From Takakia lepidozioides (lineage: Eukaryota; Streptophyta; Takakiopsida; Takakiales; Takakiaceae): a stretch of 64,000 nt of DNA. The stretch spans positions 51,708,001 to 51,772,000 of the forward strand of contig CM060733.1 of the NCBI GenBank assembly GCA_030704615.1, read 5' to 3'. Shown piece by piece: positions 1-11,728 of this stretch (position 1 is the stretch's first letter; each line of letters opens with the position of its first letter). The position numbers and the translations under genes were made by a program. The notes below the pieces were generated by a model. That model searched no databases. It saw only the letters and a list, made by a program, of their open reading frames with translations, and was not told the DNA's origin.

Positions 1-3
1 AGG

Positions 4-336
4 CTACCTCTTCTTAAAACCATACTTTTTACGCTCATAGAATAAATCTGTTTTGGCACTTCCCAGGTTGACAATCTTCGGGCAACCGTCTCGATCTTTT
101 TCTTGCTGCGTACATTCCTTGCAGTAATAGGCGTCTGAGATCCCCAAGCCTCCGCAGATAACACACCTGCCTTGGTAAGAACCATAGTTGCACTCGTCAC
201 AAACGCGCACCAGAGTGCACGGCCGCACATACGAATCGCAAATCACACACTTCCCATCGCATTTCTCGCAGAGACGGCCGATCGCAATGCCTGGTTGCTT
301 GCGGCACATGATGAGATCGGGATGATGCTTCGCCAT
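4..336 (-). CDS. PHF5A: PHF5A / SF3B7 splicing factor (Rds3 family)
   Basis: Subunit of the SF3b complex of the U2 snRNP, which helps recognise the intron branch point in the nucleus. The single exon gives 110 residues, exactly the length usual for this hyperconserved family. It starts [11 protein letters not shown] and ends KKYGFKKR. Thirteen cysteines lie at about residues 11, 23, 26, 30, 33, 40, 46, 49, 58, 61, 72, 75 and 85, the pattern that forms the zinc-knuckle fold. An upstream in-frame extension to 438 is open but has no family counterpart, so I place the start at the ATG at 334-336. The stop codon is only 4 bases from the window edge. No intron is visible. Confidence 0.97.
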   Translation of the reverse strand: MAKHHPDLIMCRKQPGIAIGRLCEKCDGKCVICDSYVRPCTLVRVCDECNYGSYQGRCVICGGLGISDAYYCKECTQQEKDRDGCPKIVNLGSAKTDLFYERKKYGFKKR

Positions 337-398
337 CGCGCTCTCGCTTCCTAACAACCCTAGCTCGCTGCATACTGAGGAGAAGACGACGCCCTGCC

Positions 399-412
399 AA
401 ACCCTAAACCCT
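399..412 (+). promoter_or_regulatory. Double telo-box upstream of PHF5A
   Basis: AAACCCTAAACCCT is two overlapping copies of the plant telo-box (AAACCCTA). It lies about 63 bp upstream of the PHF5A start, in the 5' UTR or core promoter of that minus-strand gene. Telo-boxes are known in plants near promoters of ribosomal-protein, translation and cell-cycle genes. The role here is inferred from position only. Confidence 0.5.
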
Positions 413-469
413 CTCTGAGATCGTGGACGGACGCACACGTCCGTCGGTACAACCTTCGTTCAGGCGAGT

Positions 470-2300
470 CGCTATAACAGAGTTAACACATTTTACTATT
501 CTATTGTATTTGAACAGAGAATTTTATTTTTTTCATGACTGCTGTCTATTATTGAGCTTTGAATTTGAATTATAGCGACAGTGTGGAGTGTGATTCACTG
601 GCAGCTGAGGTGTCTTCTGTCTGCTTCTGCAGCTTTTGAATTTGGACCATCAACTTGTTGGATTTTTTGAAATTTTTCATTGAGGCAAGGAAGCCTGAAT
701 TGTTTACTACCCCGCGTCATCGATATTAATATAGTGTTGTTTTTGTCACGATCGTTGATTTGGTCGTAGTTTTGTAATATCGGAATCAATATGTTCTTTG
801 CTTACACAAGCAAGAAAGCCTACAAGGCCCTCACCAACGGCCAACCCCTCTTAGAAAAATGGAATGGCATTTGGGACACTTACAATTTCCAGAATGAAAA
901 CTGGAATGCTATGTGGGCCTCTGTTTGGTCTTTTGAGTTCGGACGCGATATCAATTGGCAATGTGAAGAACACCTCCAAAGCTTTACGACTCCACTTTCG
1001 CTGATCTTTCTATTGCTCTCTAGCCTTAGGGCGCTCGTCAAACTTTAGTCATGGCCTAGTTATTGCTTTTTCGTTCCATGCTTTCTGTCTCGGGGTGTTC
1101 TTGCCCTGTTGGTTCTCCCTCCCTTGCAATGGGCTGATTCGTATTTTCACTGACTACGGTGTGGGTGCCTTATGGTATAATCCAGGGTTTTAATTTTATT
1201 TCCCACAATTTGTTTTCCCACAATAATCCCAAATAAAGCTCTCTCAGGACCTCAGTCCCTGTTTATATGTGTGTGTGCCTGTGTGTGTGTCATAATATGT
1301 TTTATTTCAGGTCGAACTTTATATTTGATTATTAGTATTTAAATCTTTAATTGTATTGATGTTTGCTCAAGTCTAAGCTATTATTGAGTCATACGAAAGC
1401 TTTTGTCAATAACCACATTGTAAATTTTATTAGAGGACAGTAGGATGAGAGATACTTGTACAAACAAGCATATACGTCAATGGAGATTTGTAGTGTCAAG
1501 CTCAGATAAAAATAAACTCTAAACTAGTATATATGGACGTCCGCGAGCAAAGTAGCTTACTAACTCCATACACATATCAAAGCCTTTGCAACAATGTCAT
1601 CTTTATCAAGTTAATAGCTACAAGATTGAGAGCATGATCTGGCTCTGGCCGGAGTTTTCTTTCTCTTCATAATCAAATCCGTAGAAGATAATCCCTCCAT
1701 GAAAATGAGCCTTTGCTATCAATATCAAGAAAATATCAATATCCAAACTCGCTTTCAACTACATCACATTTTTGTTGACTTCTCAAATACAATTTGTCGC
1801 CGTAGAGGCTGTAGAAAATATTACCAATCTGTCAATTCCCACCTCCAATACATCAGACTTGTACCTTATCATTTACTTAATGATAATATTTCAGGGCTTT
1901 CCGTCCCTTTCTTCCGATAATAATAGTAAACATCCAAAGAAAATGACCGTCCCGTCATCCAAATTCCCCAAGCGTACCACGTACTCATAGAATTACGAAT
2001 AGCATTATATAATATTAAACTCTTGTATAGGCAACTCCACATCTAATGCTGTTTGCAAGTTCAACAAGCAAATAAGTATGTCGATTTCCAACCACAGCTC
2101 GATTGTTGATAATAAATTTTACAAGACAAAATATGAGTATATTTGCATGAAATTTCCATTTCCTAAGATGACACTCAATCATGTAGTTGTTTGAATGGTG
2201 ACTTGGACTCATGCTCTGCATATTAACTAGGAATCAAATCCACAATATACAATGTACACAGATTCGTCAATGTTTTATTTGGAATAGTCGTAATTACCAT
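470..2300. other. AT-rich intergenic DNA
   Basis: I see no recognisable gene. A plus-strand open frame at 791-1048 (85 residues, tryptophan-rich, starting MFFAYTSKKAYKALTNG) begins with ATG but matches no family I know. Its spacing of W and C residues faintly recalls the zf-RVT tail of plant LINEs. It is followed by a short TG-rich microsatellite near 1266-1292. Confidence 0.4.
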
Positions 2301-2379
2301 GGTGGATGCTTTTATTTAGCTTATGTGCAGACTGGAAGATAAAATACATTGTACATTTTAGGACCGATGTGGTTTGGCG

Positions 2380-2590
2380 TCAAGGCTTTCGACCCCCGGA
2401 CCAAAAAAACACGTCGCAGGGGGAATCGGGCGTTGCTGCCTACAAAAGGGATTTGCGACGCCCGGCCGTCGCGGCTTGCGATCCCCGCCCAAAAAACACA
2501 TCGCCAATTCCGACGCCCTGCAGTCGCGAGGCCAGCGTGGTGGGGTGGGGTGGGGGGGGGGGGGGGGTAGGGGGGGGGTGAATTGGGGGT
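2380..2590. other. GC-rich island with hairpin and long G tracts
   Basis: A sharply GC-rich block in otherwise AT-rich DNA. It contains an inverted repeat (GCGACG / CGTCGC around a CCCGGC loop, near 2455-2473) and runs of G from about 2540 to 2586 broken only by single T or A bases. The long open frames here on both strands are low-complexity and are not treated as genes. Confidence 0.5.
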
Positions 2591-2659
2591 GGTTTTTGTT
2601 TTTTGTCTGGTTTTGTTTTGGGGGCTTATAGATTCCATTTCTCTGATTTAGCAGGTACA

Positions 2660-3890
2660 CAATTGAGCAAGCATGAACACTACAACATGAGAAACAAAAA
2701 AAGAATGTATGGAATTTGAGTTTATCCTAATAAGAAGCGTCTTCTGCAAAATGGAGTGAAGCGGCTCATGGAGATCATTTTCTTTTCTAATGAATCAAGC
2801 CTCAGGTTAATTTCTTTGGTATCACCTTGAATAATGGTTGTATTGCCTTTGGAGTTTGGTGACGTTTCCTGGAGTTTGGTGACATCGGTATTCAAGCGCT
2901 CCAAGTGCGACAAAACCAGAGCGCTTTGCGCACTTTTGCGCATGCTCAAAAACATCGTCGATCCTAAAGTCGTAGATCCTAAACTAAAGATGTTGAGTTT
3001 TGAATTCACATAGTTGTACCAAGAACAATCAATAATAATAATAATAGAATACTATAAAAACAAGCGGTTACTCATGAAGGAAAGGAGCTGATACCTAAGG
3101 AAAGCATAACATGAGCTTAGTGATTTTCAGCATTGATGTGTGGTCTCCTCTTTAGATTAAGAGGAGCTAACAAACATTTGCACTATTCGAATACATAAAA
3201 CTTATTGAATTGATACAACAAACATGCATCTTTTACATAATTCCTACACTCTAGGAAAAATTATTGGTTAAATAGAAACGTCACTTATGAAAATATATTG
3301 CTTCAGTCACCTCTAAAAAAGAATTCTTAATAAAATAATACCTTTGAAACAACACTTGTAGACCATCTCAATATAAAGTTGTTGCCAAAATTAGAAGATG
3401 ACTTATTCCATATATTAGACAATCTCAATGTTCATGTTCAATTTCGTATATGATTGAAACTTCCAATGAAATGCACCTCAAGCATTTAATATGTCTTGAA
3501 ACTTCATATTTGCGCAGCCCCATATGACGTAAGTAATTTTTTCCATTCACTAGTTTTTTTGCTAATTGTTAAGCGTGCGAGCTCATGGGCGTGGTCGCGC
3601 TGAGGACAACAATGATATAGAATTTCTTATTTACAAGCTTGAATGCGCCTCTGCCTCCTGTTTCACCACACCATTGAAGCCCCCATTCCAAAGAGAGTCA
3701 GTATTTTAGGCTCGTAGTGTAGGAATCATCAACCTCTTAGTTATTTGCTTTAGTACTGCCATGAAATATTGATTGGATGAAAACAGATTTGCGTTGTATT
3801 TTTTATTTCTCAAGTTTTTCGTAAGTTCAAAAAACACATAAAACGGGACATTTATCTCATGAAAAGGGAACTGGCGGTGATTATAGTGGG
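2660..3890. other. AT-rich intergenic DNA
   Basis: A minus-strand open frame at 2722-3009 encodes about 95 residues with a short heptad-like stretch (LDSLEKKMISM) but no recognised domain. It may be the coiled-coil tail of a transposon ORF. Nothing else is supported. Confidence 0.3.
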
Positions 3891-4055
3891 AAGAAAGGAT
3901 GCATCAACTTCTTGTTGCAAGCAGATCTCGGATCTCCTTTGGTTCGAGATGTGGAGTCGAATTATGTGACTCCACTCGATCAAGATCTACTGCTAACCGA
4001 CGTTACGGCGGTTGTCATGCAAACATGTATGGCATGAGATTTTGGGGTTCACTAC

Positions 4056-4745
4056 TTGAGCCTCATGGTGGAGGCAGAAATCAGCTGGCCCATCATAGGG
4101 TTATTGTACGGCCTCTATTACCGACCGATGATGGACTTGATTTTTGAGAAGAGAGAGAAGTTTTTTCATGTATTTTGTTTGATAAATACCGGTTCATCGA
4201 TAACGTACATATCTCCTCTGGTATTGTTCGCATTTGGTATCTCAGAAGACCCGTGTGCGAAAGGAATTGTCAGCTTTAAAATATATGGTCGCAAGATAAA
4301 TATTTTCATCTCGCACGGGCACTTTGCCGAGGTGAACTTGATTGGCGTTGATTTCATGAAAGGCGCAAATCTTATCTTGGTTGTCGATTACATGCGCCAC
4401 ACGGTTGAGTTGAGAGATAGTGTGTTCTCCATCTTCTGCGTTAGGTTAAATTTCTTTTTCATATTCATGTTGAGCCTGTTCAATACCGCATTTGGTATCT
4501 CAGAAGACCAGTGTGCGACAGGAACTGTCAGCTTTAAAATACATGGTCACGAGATAAATGTTTTCATCTCGCACAGGCACTTTGCCGAGGTGAACTTGGT
4601 TGTCGCTGATTTCATGAAAGGCGCAAATCTTATCTTGGTTGTGGATTACAGGCGCCACACGGTTGAGTTGAGAGATAGTATGTTCTCCGTCTTCTGCGTT
4701 CGGTCAAATTTCTTTTTCATATTCATGTTGAGCCTGTTTACATGA
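4056..4745 (+). pseudogene. Retropepsin-like retroelement fragment with internal tandem duplication
   Basis: The open frame carries LINTGSSITYIS followed about 55 residues later by LIGVDFM. This spacing resembles the D-[ST]-G active site and the ILGxDFL strand of retroviral-type aspartic proteases. The catalytic Asp is replaced by Asn (NTG). The second half of the domain is tandemly duplicated in frame: the block beginning at 4231 recurs at 4489, a period of 258 bp (86 residues), and ends in a hydrophobic FFFIFMLSLF segment in each copy. No Gag, RT or integrase frame is attached. I read it as a decayed LTR-retroelement piece; the protease assignment is tentative. Confidence 0.45.
4231..4745 (+). 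repeat. 258-bp direct tandem duplication
   Basis: Two adjacent copies (about 4231-4488 and 4489-4745) are clearly alike along their length with scattered substitutions. The reading frame is kept because 258 is divisible by 3. Confidence 0.85.
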
Positions 4746-4971
4746 AAAATATTGGTTTGACAGGGTGGAAGGGCACTTGATCGGGGTCCAAGGGGTCCAC
4801 GGGTTCTTGCATTGCGTCTACTTGCTGCAAGAGGAAACGCTGAAGGTGTACGACTTTTGTTGGAGAGCAAATAATTTGATCCATTCAAGGAAGATGAAGA
4901 TGATCACACTGCTCTCTGAGTTACTCAGTTTCTTGGGCCATGAAATATTTAATAGGTTTCCCCTTCATTGA

Positions 4972-6290
4972 CGGGTATTATTGCTTGCAACAATGTAAGT
5001 ATGGCTGAGGAGTCTATGTCATAAACCCTTTATATTTTTGTTTATTCATCCACTTTTTTGGGCTAGTAGACATTTTTGTTTATTTTCTCATGACCATGTC
5101 TCAAGAATGTTTTGTATATTGGTCACCAATAGTGAGAGATTGGGCTATTCATCAACTCAAAGTCCGAAAAGATGTCAAGGGTTATTGAGACGTCTAAGAG
5201 CACAACCAAAGAGAATTTTACAAAGGTACTTGATATATTTAGCTAAACATGCAGAAAGCAATAATTGGTATTAATCCAAAAATCAGTGAACTTAAAGCAA
5301 TTGTAAAGAATTTACAAGCAAAGTTGCAAGATTTACGAGATGTTGTGAGTGGCATGGAAGAAGATCTGTATTGAGAACGTCGACATGGAAATGTTTGATA
5401 ACAAAACAAGCAATGTCAGAATAATTTTGAATGACTTTTGAACAACTTTGAGATCAAGCTCGTTATAACTTTGAGTTCTTACATAAGATTGTTTTGTACA
5501 ATGATTCTAGCCACACCTGCATATTTATTTTGACATTGTACAAAGTGGTGGAATGTGATGAACTTTGCCATGAGTAATAATTCCATCGCACAGCCTATAT
5601 CAATCAACAAATCCTCCTTTACGGTTTCACCTAGGTTGGAAAATAACATATCTGACATGGTCTTGAAAGTTACATATCACGCAAGGAGGGATGCATGGAC
5701 CTATTACGAAATCAATTTCGATCACGGAAAACAACAAATCACGGAAAATGTGGCTGACACAAACCATGCACATTAGTAGACAACCTATGGTTTGACTTCC
5801 TATTGTTATTCCTTCTATCTCTTTATTTCAAGGAAAGTAGCAAATGGACAAGTAACTATACAAGGCCGCGTAGTTGATGGTTCAATTTTGCTCAGTGGAA
5901 AGCCACATGCGCCGTGAAGCACAAAGGAAGCCATGTAAGGTATAAAAATGAATTGAAGAACAACAATATAAGTTGCACATAATTTTTTTTAAACATATGA
6001 GATCAAGCAATTTCTTTTCTCCACAAAATTCATATTCAATGCAAAATAAATGATCAACAAGAAATGGTTTTATGTGGAATACATTAAACTATTCGATACT
6101 TGTAACTTAGTTGTATAGTTTATGGATTCAAATAAAAATAAATACATTGAAGTATTGTACAAAAAAATAAATATTACATAAAATTATTTTGTCCAAACTT
6201 GAAACTCCTTACCTTGATTTTCTTCATGCATAATATTATTTTATCAAAAAGTCTGTGAATTAAGCAAGATAAACTTTTGTTTTGTTTTGT
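4972..6290. other. AT-rich DNA without a recognisable gene
   Basis: There are only short open frames (for example 5555-5776, plus, 73 residues, MMNFAMSNNSIAQPIS at its start) with no known motif. Probably degraded transposon or intergenic sequence. Confidence 0.35.
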
Positions 6291-6297
6291 TTTGTTG

Positions 6298-7125
6298 TAA
6301 GTACATTGGAATCTCCCAAAAAATACTTAAAATACAATATCTCCCACACCCACATGTCCAAAAGTTATGAAACCACCTCGATGCGCCCCTTCAGCAAATT
6401 AGGTTTTAAAAAATGAAGAAAAAGACTTAACAATATGTGCTCAACGGCACACACTAGTGACTACACTACTTATGAAAGAATATGAGAACAATCAATATAT
6501 GAAGCGAGACCTTTGTTTTGTTTGTTTGTTAATTTATTTTCAATTTTTGTTTATTTTGTAGCGTCGAGTTGCGGGGCCCAGCCCTAGTGCTTGGTATCGT
6601 TGGAAAGCCCTCGATGAGGAGGGGTGCACCGACTTGGTCTCATGATTTTTGGACCTGCGGTGTGGGAGATATGGAAATTCAAGTACTTTTGGTCGCCGGA
6701 AATTTGCGAAAAATAGCAAAGTGGGCTTTCCTGCAACAATGTCGATTGGCCCGAGACTTATGGAATTAGAAACAATTTTGGTCGGTAAACTTCAGCTAAA
6801 TTACAAACTCAAGTGTTTTAAGGACACTAGAGGTTGTATTGGGGCTTAGATAGAGGCCACGATTTTGGTACCGTTGGAAAGCACTCGATGAGGAGGGGTG
6901 CATCGACTTGGTTCATAATTTTTGGACCTACGATGTGGGAGATATGGAATTTTAGGTACTTTTGGTCGTTGGAAATTCGTGAAAAATAGCAAAGTGGGCT
7001 TTCCTGAAACAATGACGTGGAGATTTCCCAAACTACATGGTCACTAGATACATGGGGGAATTACACTTGGACTTAGATAACATTGGGCACTTGGGGCAAC
7101 GGCACAAGCTACCCTACTGGTTTTA
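6298..7125. repeat. Cluster of a dispersed repeat family (three copies)
   Basis: Copies lie at about 6298-6395 (inverted), 6480-6745 (plus) and 6840-7125 (plus). They share a core with CCGTTGGAAAGC, GAGGAGGGGTGCA, TTTTTGGACCT and TGTGGGAGATATGGAA, then CAAAGTGGGCTTTCCTG. Outer parts carry a TTTTG-rich run preceded by ATATATGAAGCGAGAC and a far end with CTTGGACTTAGAT. Other copies are at 22.9-24.0 kb. There are no coding domains; it is probably a non-autonomous transposable element. Confidence 0.75.
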
Positions 7126-8150
7126 TTAAAAGATGATAATAGTTCAAATTATAATATTTAATAATAAAACAAGTTTAATTTGCTCATTACTAGAGCTCTT
7201 TGCCTCCTTGTCCCATTCGTAGTAGGAAAATGCTGTTGTTGGTGCATAAACTAGCTTATGTTATAAAGAAACTTGGGACACTGGATTAAATCCTACAGTG
7301 CAACTTGTTTAAAAGAAATGAAACCACAAGGATGAGGCTATTATTTCTTCTTTGCTTCCAAATGCAAATAAGCCTCCATACCTTTTGTATAGGAAAATAA
7401 AATACAATAAAAAAGTTTTTATTTTTGAGAGGGGAAGTTTACTGTGAGTCTGAAGAAAAAAAACCAGCTCTAATGGGCACATATCACCTCAAAAGTGATT
7501 GTAGGTGCAATCCACCATTGGTGTAAAAAAACAAAAGTGTCCACCTTCATACCGGAAGATACTAGTAACCCTTCTGGGTTAAGAGAAGCCATAACTTCGC
7601 TTCCTTCGGGAGACATCATACGTATATATATATATATATATATATATATAATGAAAGAAAAAACCCGGAAAGGCATAAAGCATGGAGAACTAAAGAAAGA
7701 AAAAATGGTGACCATCTAAAATATATATATCATATATTTTTCTTATGCTTGAGTAGGCTACAAAAATTCATGTTTACTAGTGAACTTATGCAGGTATCTG
7801 ATTTATCCAGATATACCCACCGGGTATATATGGGTAAGTTTGTACATCCTGGACCGGGCCACATATGATACCCGGATATTACCCTATCCTTAAGGGCATA
7901 TGAAAGACATATAAAAGTATTTAGTAAATCTCTGGATGATGTAGTTCATAGATTTATCCTACCTTATGGCGGATAAAAATTAACTTGAGGGTATATTGTA
8001 CACAAGCCCGGGTAAATTGATCCCATATGCATGAGATCAGGAAATTTATGATTACATAGAACGATGGCTGTGCATTAGGGCCAAAATCTGATATAAACGT
8101 TATGAATGTGTCATGGTTTTGTTTGTGATTAGTTAGAAATAGTTATTTTT
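7126..8150. other. AT-rich intergenic DNA
   Basis: No gene seen. Around 7800-8030 there are several short GGGTA/TACCC inverted motifs like those at 17.3-17.5 and 19.1-19.8 kb, possibly eroded MITE pieces. A (TA)n tract lies at 7623-7650. Confidence 0.4.
7623..7650. repeat. (TA)n microsatellite
   Basis: About 14 uninterrupted TA dinucleotides. Confidence 0.95.
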
Positions 8151-8219
8151 AGCTAATTAGGACATTATACATTTATATTTGTATTTTGTTGGCATTGGGA
8201 CTTCATTTGGTTTTATGTG

Positions 8220-8246
8220 CCAAGTGAGGTGGCGAACCTCACTTGG
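8220..8246. other. Perfect 11-bp inverted repeat (hairpin)
   Basis: CCAAGTGAGGT, loop GGCGA, then ACCTCACTTGG. All 11 bases pair with a 5-base loop. It lies upstream of the minisatellites that precede the Gypsy element. Function unknown. Confidence 0.7.
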
Positions 8247-8854
8247 GACGTGGAGAGAAGCAAGCAGTGCATGTGTGGAACATGGTTTCAGCTTGTGGGA
8301 GTCTTCAATTTCAAGCTTAGGAGAGCTATGAGTGGAGATAGACATCTGATTTCTCTTTAGGGCAGAATAGTGTATTTGTAGAGCATGCTTTGAGTTGGGG
8401 TTTCAATCCCAAGCTTGGGAAGAACATGTCTATGGAAGTGGCAAGTGCAAAGCTGGATTAGGAGCTCTAACAAGTGCACTATGGCCATAGAAGGAAACAC
8501 TATGAGTGCATACAATGGCTAGAAGAATTATGTCATAGAAAGCTCAATAGCTTGTTCTATGCTTGTTTCAATAAGTTCCATAGAGAAACAGAGCTTGTTG
8601 TGTGGCAAATAGCTTGCTCAGGGAGTTAGAGGCACTCTTGGTGGTCTATTGATGCTCAAGAAACCAAGAACATCACCTCTAGTTGCTCCATAGAAGCCAT
8701 AGCTCGTTACAACAATCGCAGAGGCAAAGCGGCGCAAACCCTAGCTCAAGAACGCGTCGGAACTCGAGAGAACGAGTGAGAACGCTTAGGAACTCCTTGG
8801 GAACTCGTGGGAACATGTGAGAACATTGCCTTAGAGTTGGGAGCACCACCATTG

Positions 8855-9205
8855 ATCCATCGGATGAACTATTGAGCCAGTGGATGAAAATTGGCGCTAC
8901 TGGATGAGAATCGGTCACAGTGGATGAAACTGCGTCAGAGGATGAAATCTCGCCAGCGGATGAACTATCGTGCTATCGGATGAGAAATTGCAGCAACGGA
9001 TGAAACTGCGTCAGTGGATGAAATCGTGGCAGCGGATGAACTATCGTGCCATCAGATGAAAATTGAAATATCGCGCAAGTAGATGAAATATCGCACCGAC
9101 AAATGAACTATCGCGGCAGATGAAATATTGGACCTATGGAAGAGAAATCACGGTTCTGGATGAAATTTGGTCAATGATGGATGAAAAATCGACTGACTGT
9201 GGATA
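8855..9205. repeat. Minisatellite of short GGATGAAA-containing units
   Basis: About fifteen diverged units of roughly 18-25 bp, each containing GGATGAA or a one-base variant, often followed by ATCG or TGCG. Units of this kind are also seen near 21,415-21,465. No coding potential. Confidence 0.75.
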
Positions 9206-9209
9206 TTTT

Positions 9210-9950
9210 TGGAGCCTATTTGGGGTCTATTGAAGCCAACATCTTCCAGGTATTAGGGCCTGCTTTGAGGACTATTTGGGGTCTATTGAGGCCAACATCT
9301 TCCAGGTATTGGGGTCTGCTTTGAGGACTATTTGGAGGCCAATATCTTCCAGGTATTGGGGCCTGCTTTGAGGACTATTTGGGGTCTATTGAGGCCCATA
9401 TCTAGCAAGTATTGGGACCTGTTTTGAGGACTATTTGGGGTCTATTGAAGCCAATATCTTGTAGGCTTGTGGAGCCTGCTTGGGGCTTGTTTGAGGACTA
9501 TTTGGGGTCCTTTGAGGCCCATGTTTTGTAGGCCTGTGGAGCCTTTGTGAGGGCTGGTTGGAGGACGATTGGAGGTCTATGGAGGCCCATATTGGGCAGA
9601 CTTATGGAGCTTTCTAAGAGCTCTTTGGGGGACTATTGGAGGTCCTTGGGGGCAAATACTTGGCAGATTTGAGGAGCTTCTTAAGGGCTGTTGGAGGACT
9701 GTTGGAGGTCCTTGGAGGCCAATACTTGGCAGATTTGAGGAGCTTCTTAAGGGCTATTGGAGGTCTTTGGAGGCCAATACTTGGCAGATTTGAGGAGCTT
9801 CTTAAGGGCTATTTGGAGGACTATTGGAGGTCCTTGGAGGCCATATTGGGCAGGCTTGTGGAGCCATTGTGAGGGCTGGTTGGAGACCTTGGAGGCCACT
9901 AATTGGCGGGCACCTAGGGCCATTTGGTGGACTATTTAGAGTCTAAGTTT
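9210..9950. repeat. Minisatellite of roughly 46-70 bp units
   Basis: About twelve units, each built on GGACTATTTGGGG / GGACTATTGGAGG, then TCTATTGAGGCC or TCCTTGGAGGCC, then a variable tail ending near GGGCCTGCTTT or GGGCTGTT. Early units resemble one another most, and a second subtype dominates after 9550. Open frames that cross it are by-products of the repeat. It leads directly into the Gypsy element, but I cannot prove it belongs to it. Confidence 0.8.
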
Positions 9951-10594
9951 GTGAACTTCTTGAACCTCGGTGGGTCTATGTTAGGGGCTGATTGAGGGCA
10001 GATTTCAGAAGTTCATGGCAATAATTTGAGGGCTCTTGAGAGTTATTTGAGAGGTTCTTTAAGGATAGTCTTATCTATTGCTCGAGCAAGAGTGAGTGTG
10101 AAGATATGGGGAGTAATGGGATGAGAGCATTATGGGCTTAGATATTGCTTTAGCTTCCATTCTCTAAAGTCTTCTATCATTCTTGTAGGCCAAAGCTTTT
10201 CCGTAAGCGGAGGCAGAGCTAGTTTGGAAAGAGACTTGGTCATCTTGCAGGTTTATTGTTTGAGTTTCCTGTGTTTGGATCCTCCTCCCACACATGCATG
10301 CTTTGAGTATGCGCCATGCTAGTTTGGTTTGGGCGCTTACTTTTATAGGTGGTTGTGTCGGAAATATTGTGGCCGGCCAACCCTAGAGCGTGCTGTCAGT
10401 GGTGAGGCTGGGGTGATGACCAGCAGACCATAGGAGTGTCTGCGGTGGATGTAGGTGCAGGTGCAGGTGCAAGTGTAGGTTCAGGTTATGAACATAGTAT
10501 TCCAAACCATAAGCCGCAACAGGTTCTCTACCCAGTTACCTTGTGGAAAGGGGGATTAGAGACAAGTTGATAGCCGGTTTGAGTGTGAGTTTTC

Positions 10595-11527
10595 ATCACG
10601 GAGGTGCCACCAGTTGCTAAGGAGAGTACCGGTACGAGCACCAGCGATACTAGTGGGTATACAAGACGAGGTGTGCGGTTTAAGCCACCTTCACCTTCAG
10701 TGTCTTCTGAGGAAGGTTTAGACTCGGAGTCAGGAGGATTCTCGCCGAGGGTGTAAGCCATTTCCGTGCCATTGTTGTGGGATACGATGGAGGAAATGTA
10801 TGGAGCTACTAAGGGGCCACGTCGGTACTCTGGAGCTGTGGGCACCATCGAGCTTGATGATTTCATACAAGAGTTTGATAGTTGGTGTGATTTGCAGCAG
10901 GTGCGCAATTCACAACTGTTTACGTTTTTTATGGTGTGGAAGGGGCTGTTTCAGCACCTTAAGGGGCCGTCTACGGATGACTATCATGAGTTTAGGCGGG
11001 GAAATGAGGTGGAGATTGAGGAGTGGCGACAATATTGGTCACCTGACTATGTCTCCATCACTAGAGGCACAATGGCAGCAACAACACCAGTAGCTACACC
11101 AACATCCCCAACTGCAAGCACTGGTAGTGGGACAAGTAAAGATGGAGCTGGGAAATCCACCCAAGCTCCTGCTGCAGTACCAGCACCTGTGCCTGCCTTT
11201 AACCCAGTTGTGGAGTCTTCGAGGAGTTGAGGAAAAACTACCGGGGGATAAGGACAGAGAAATTGCGGAGCTTACAAGAGTTCTAGCGCAAGCCTACTAA
11301 GAGTTTGAGAGAGGCTACACGTGTATGAGGCGATTGATAAATATAACCCAAGGAGTTACGGAAGCTCAAGCAGCCCAATTCTGGTATGGGATATTGGACA
11401 AAGAGCTGAGGAGAAGGGTTCGGGAAGGCATGGTGGATAGGCTTGCCCAGCTAGAGCAACGTCTTGCTACCATGTCCACTACTCATGTTGCGCCAGCTCT
11501 AAGGCCTGAGGTTCAAGCCCCACCAGC
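10595..11527 (+). pseudogene. Gag-like region of the Gypsy element
   Basis: A basic, Ser/Pro-rich start (about 10,600-10,750) is followed by a capsid-like segment (YSGAVGTIELDDFIQEFD) and a second capsid part (AQAAQFWYGILDKELRRRV, 11,360-11,420). The frame is broken by TAA at about 10,754, by a frame change near 11,228 and by TAA near 11,298 (AY*EFERGY). No CCHC zinc knuckle is visible. Assignment rests on position before the protease and on family resemblance. Confidence 0.65.
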
Positions 11528-11728
11528 ATAACCTCTTATGGCTAGGGAAGACTAGATTGGTATGGGCTTCATGTGTGGAGCCGTACTTGCAGGACCATTG
11601 CATGTGGACTTTGCAGTTGTTGTCACTCGAGCAGCAACGCGTGCTCCTGAGCCAAGAAGAGCAAATGTGGATTTTGATTCCCAAAGGGGGGAAGCAAGTC
11701 GACAGACAAGGCTTCCACAGTCTTCATA

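Noticed and set aside
2321-2660. Pro/Gly-rich open frames on both strands of 70-105 codons.
   Set aside because: They are generated by the G/C homopolymer tract; no real protein features.
9569-9939. Overlapping open frames of 60-78 codons with repeated WxxLEANTWQI-like peptides.
   Set aside because: They are produced by the minisatellite in all frames; no start context or homology.
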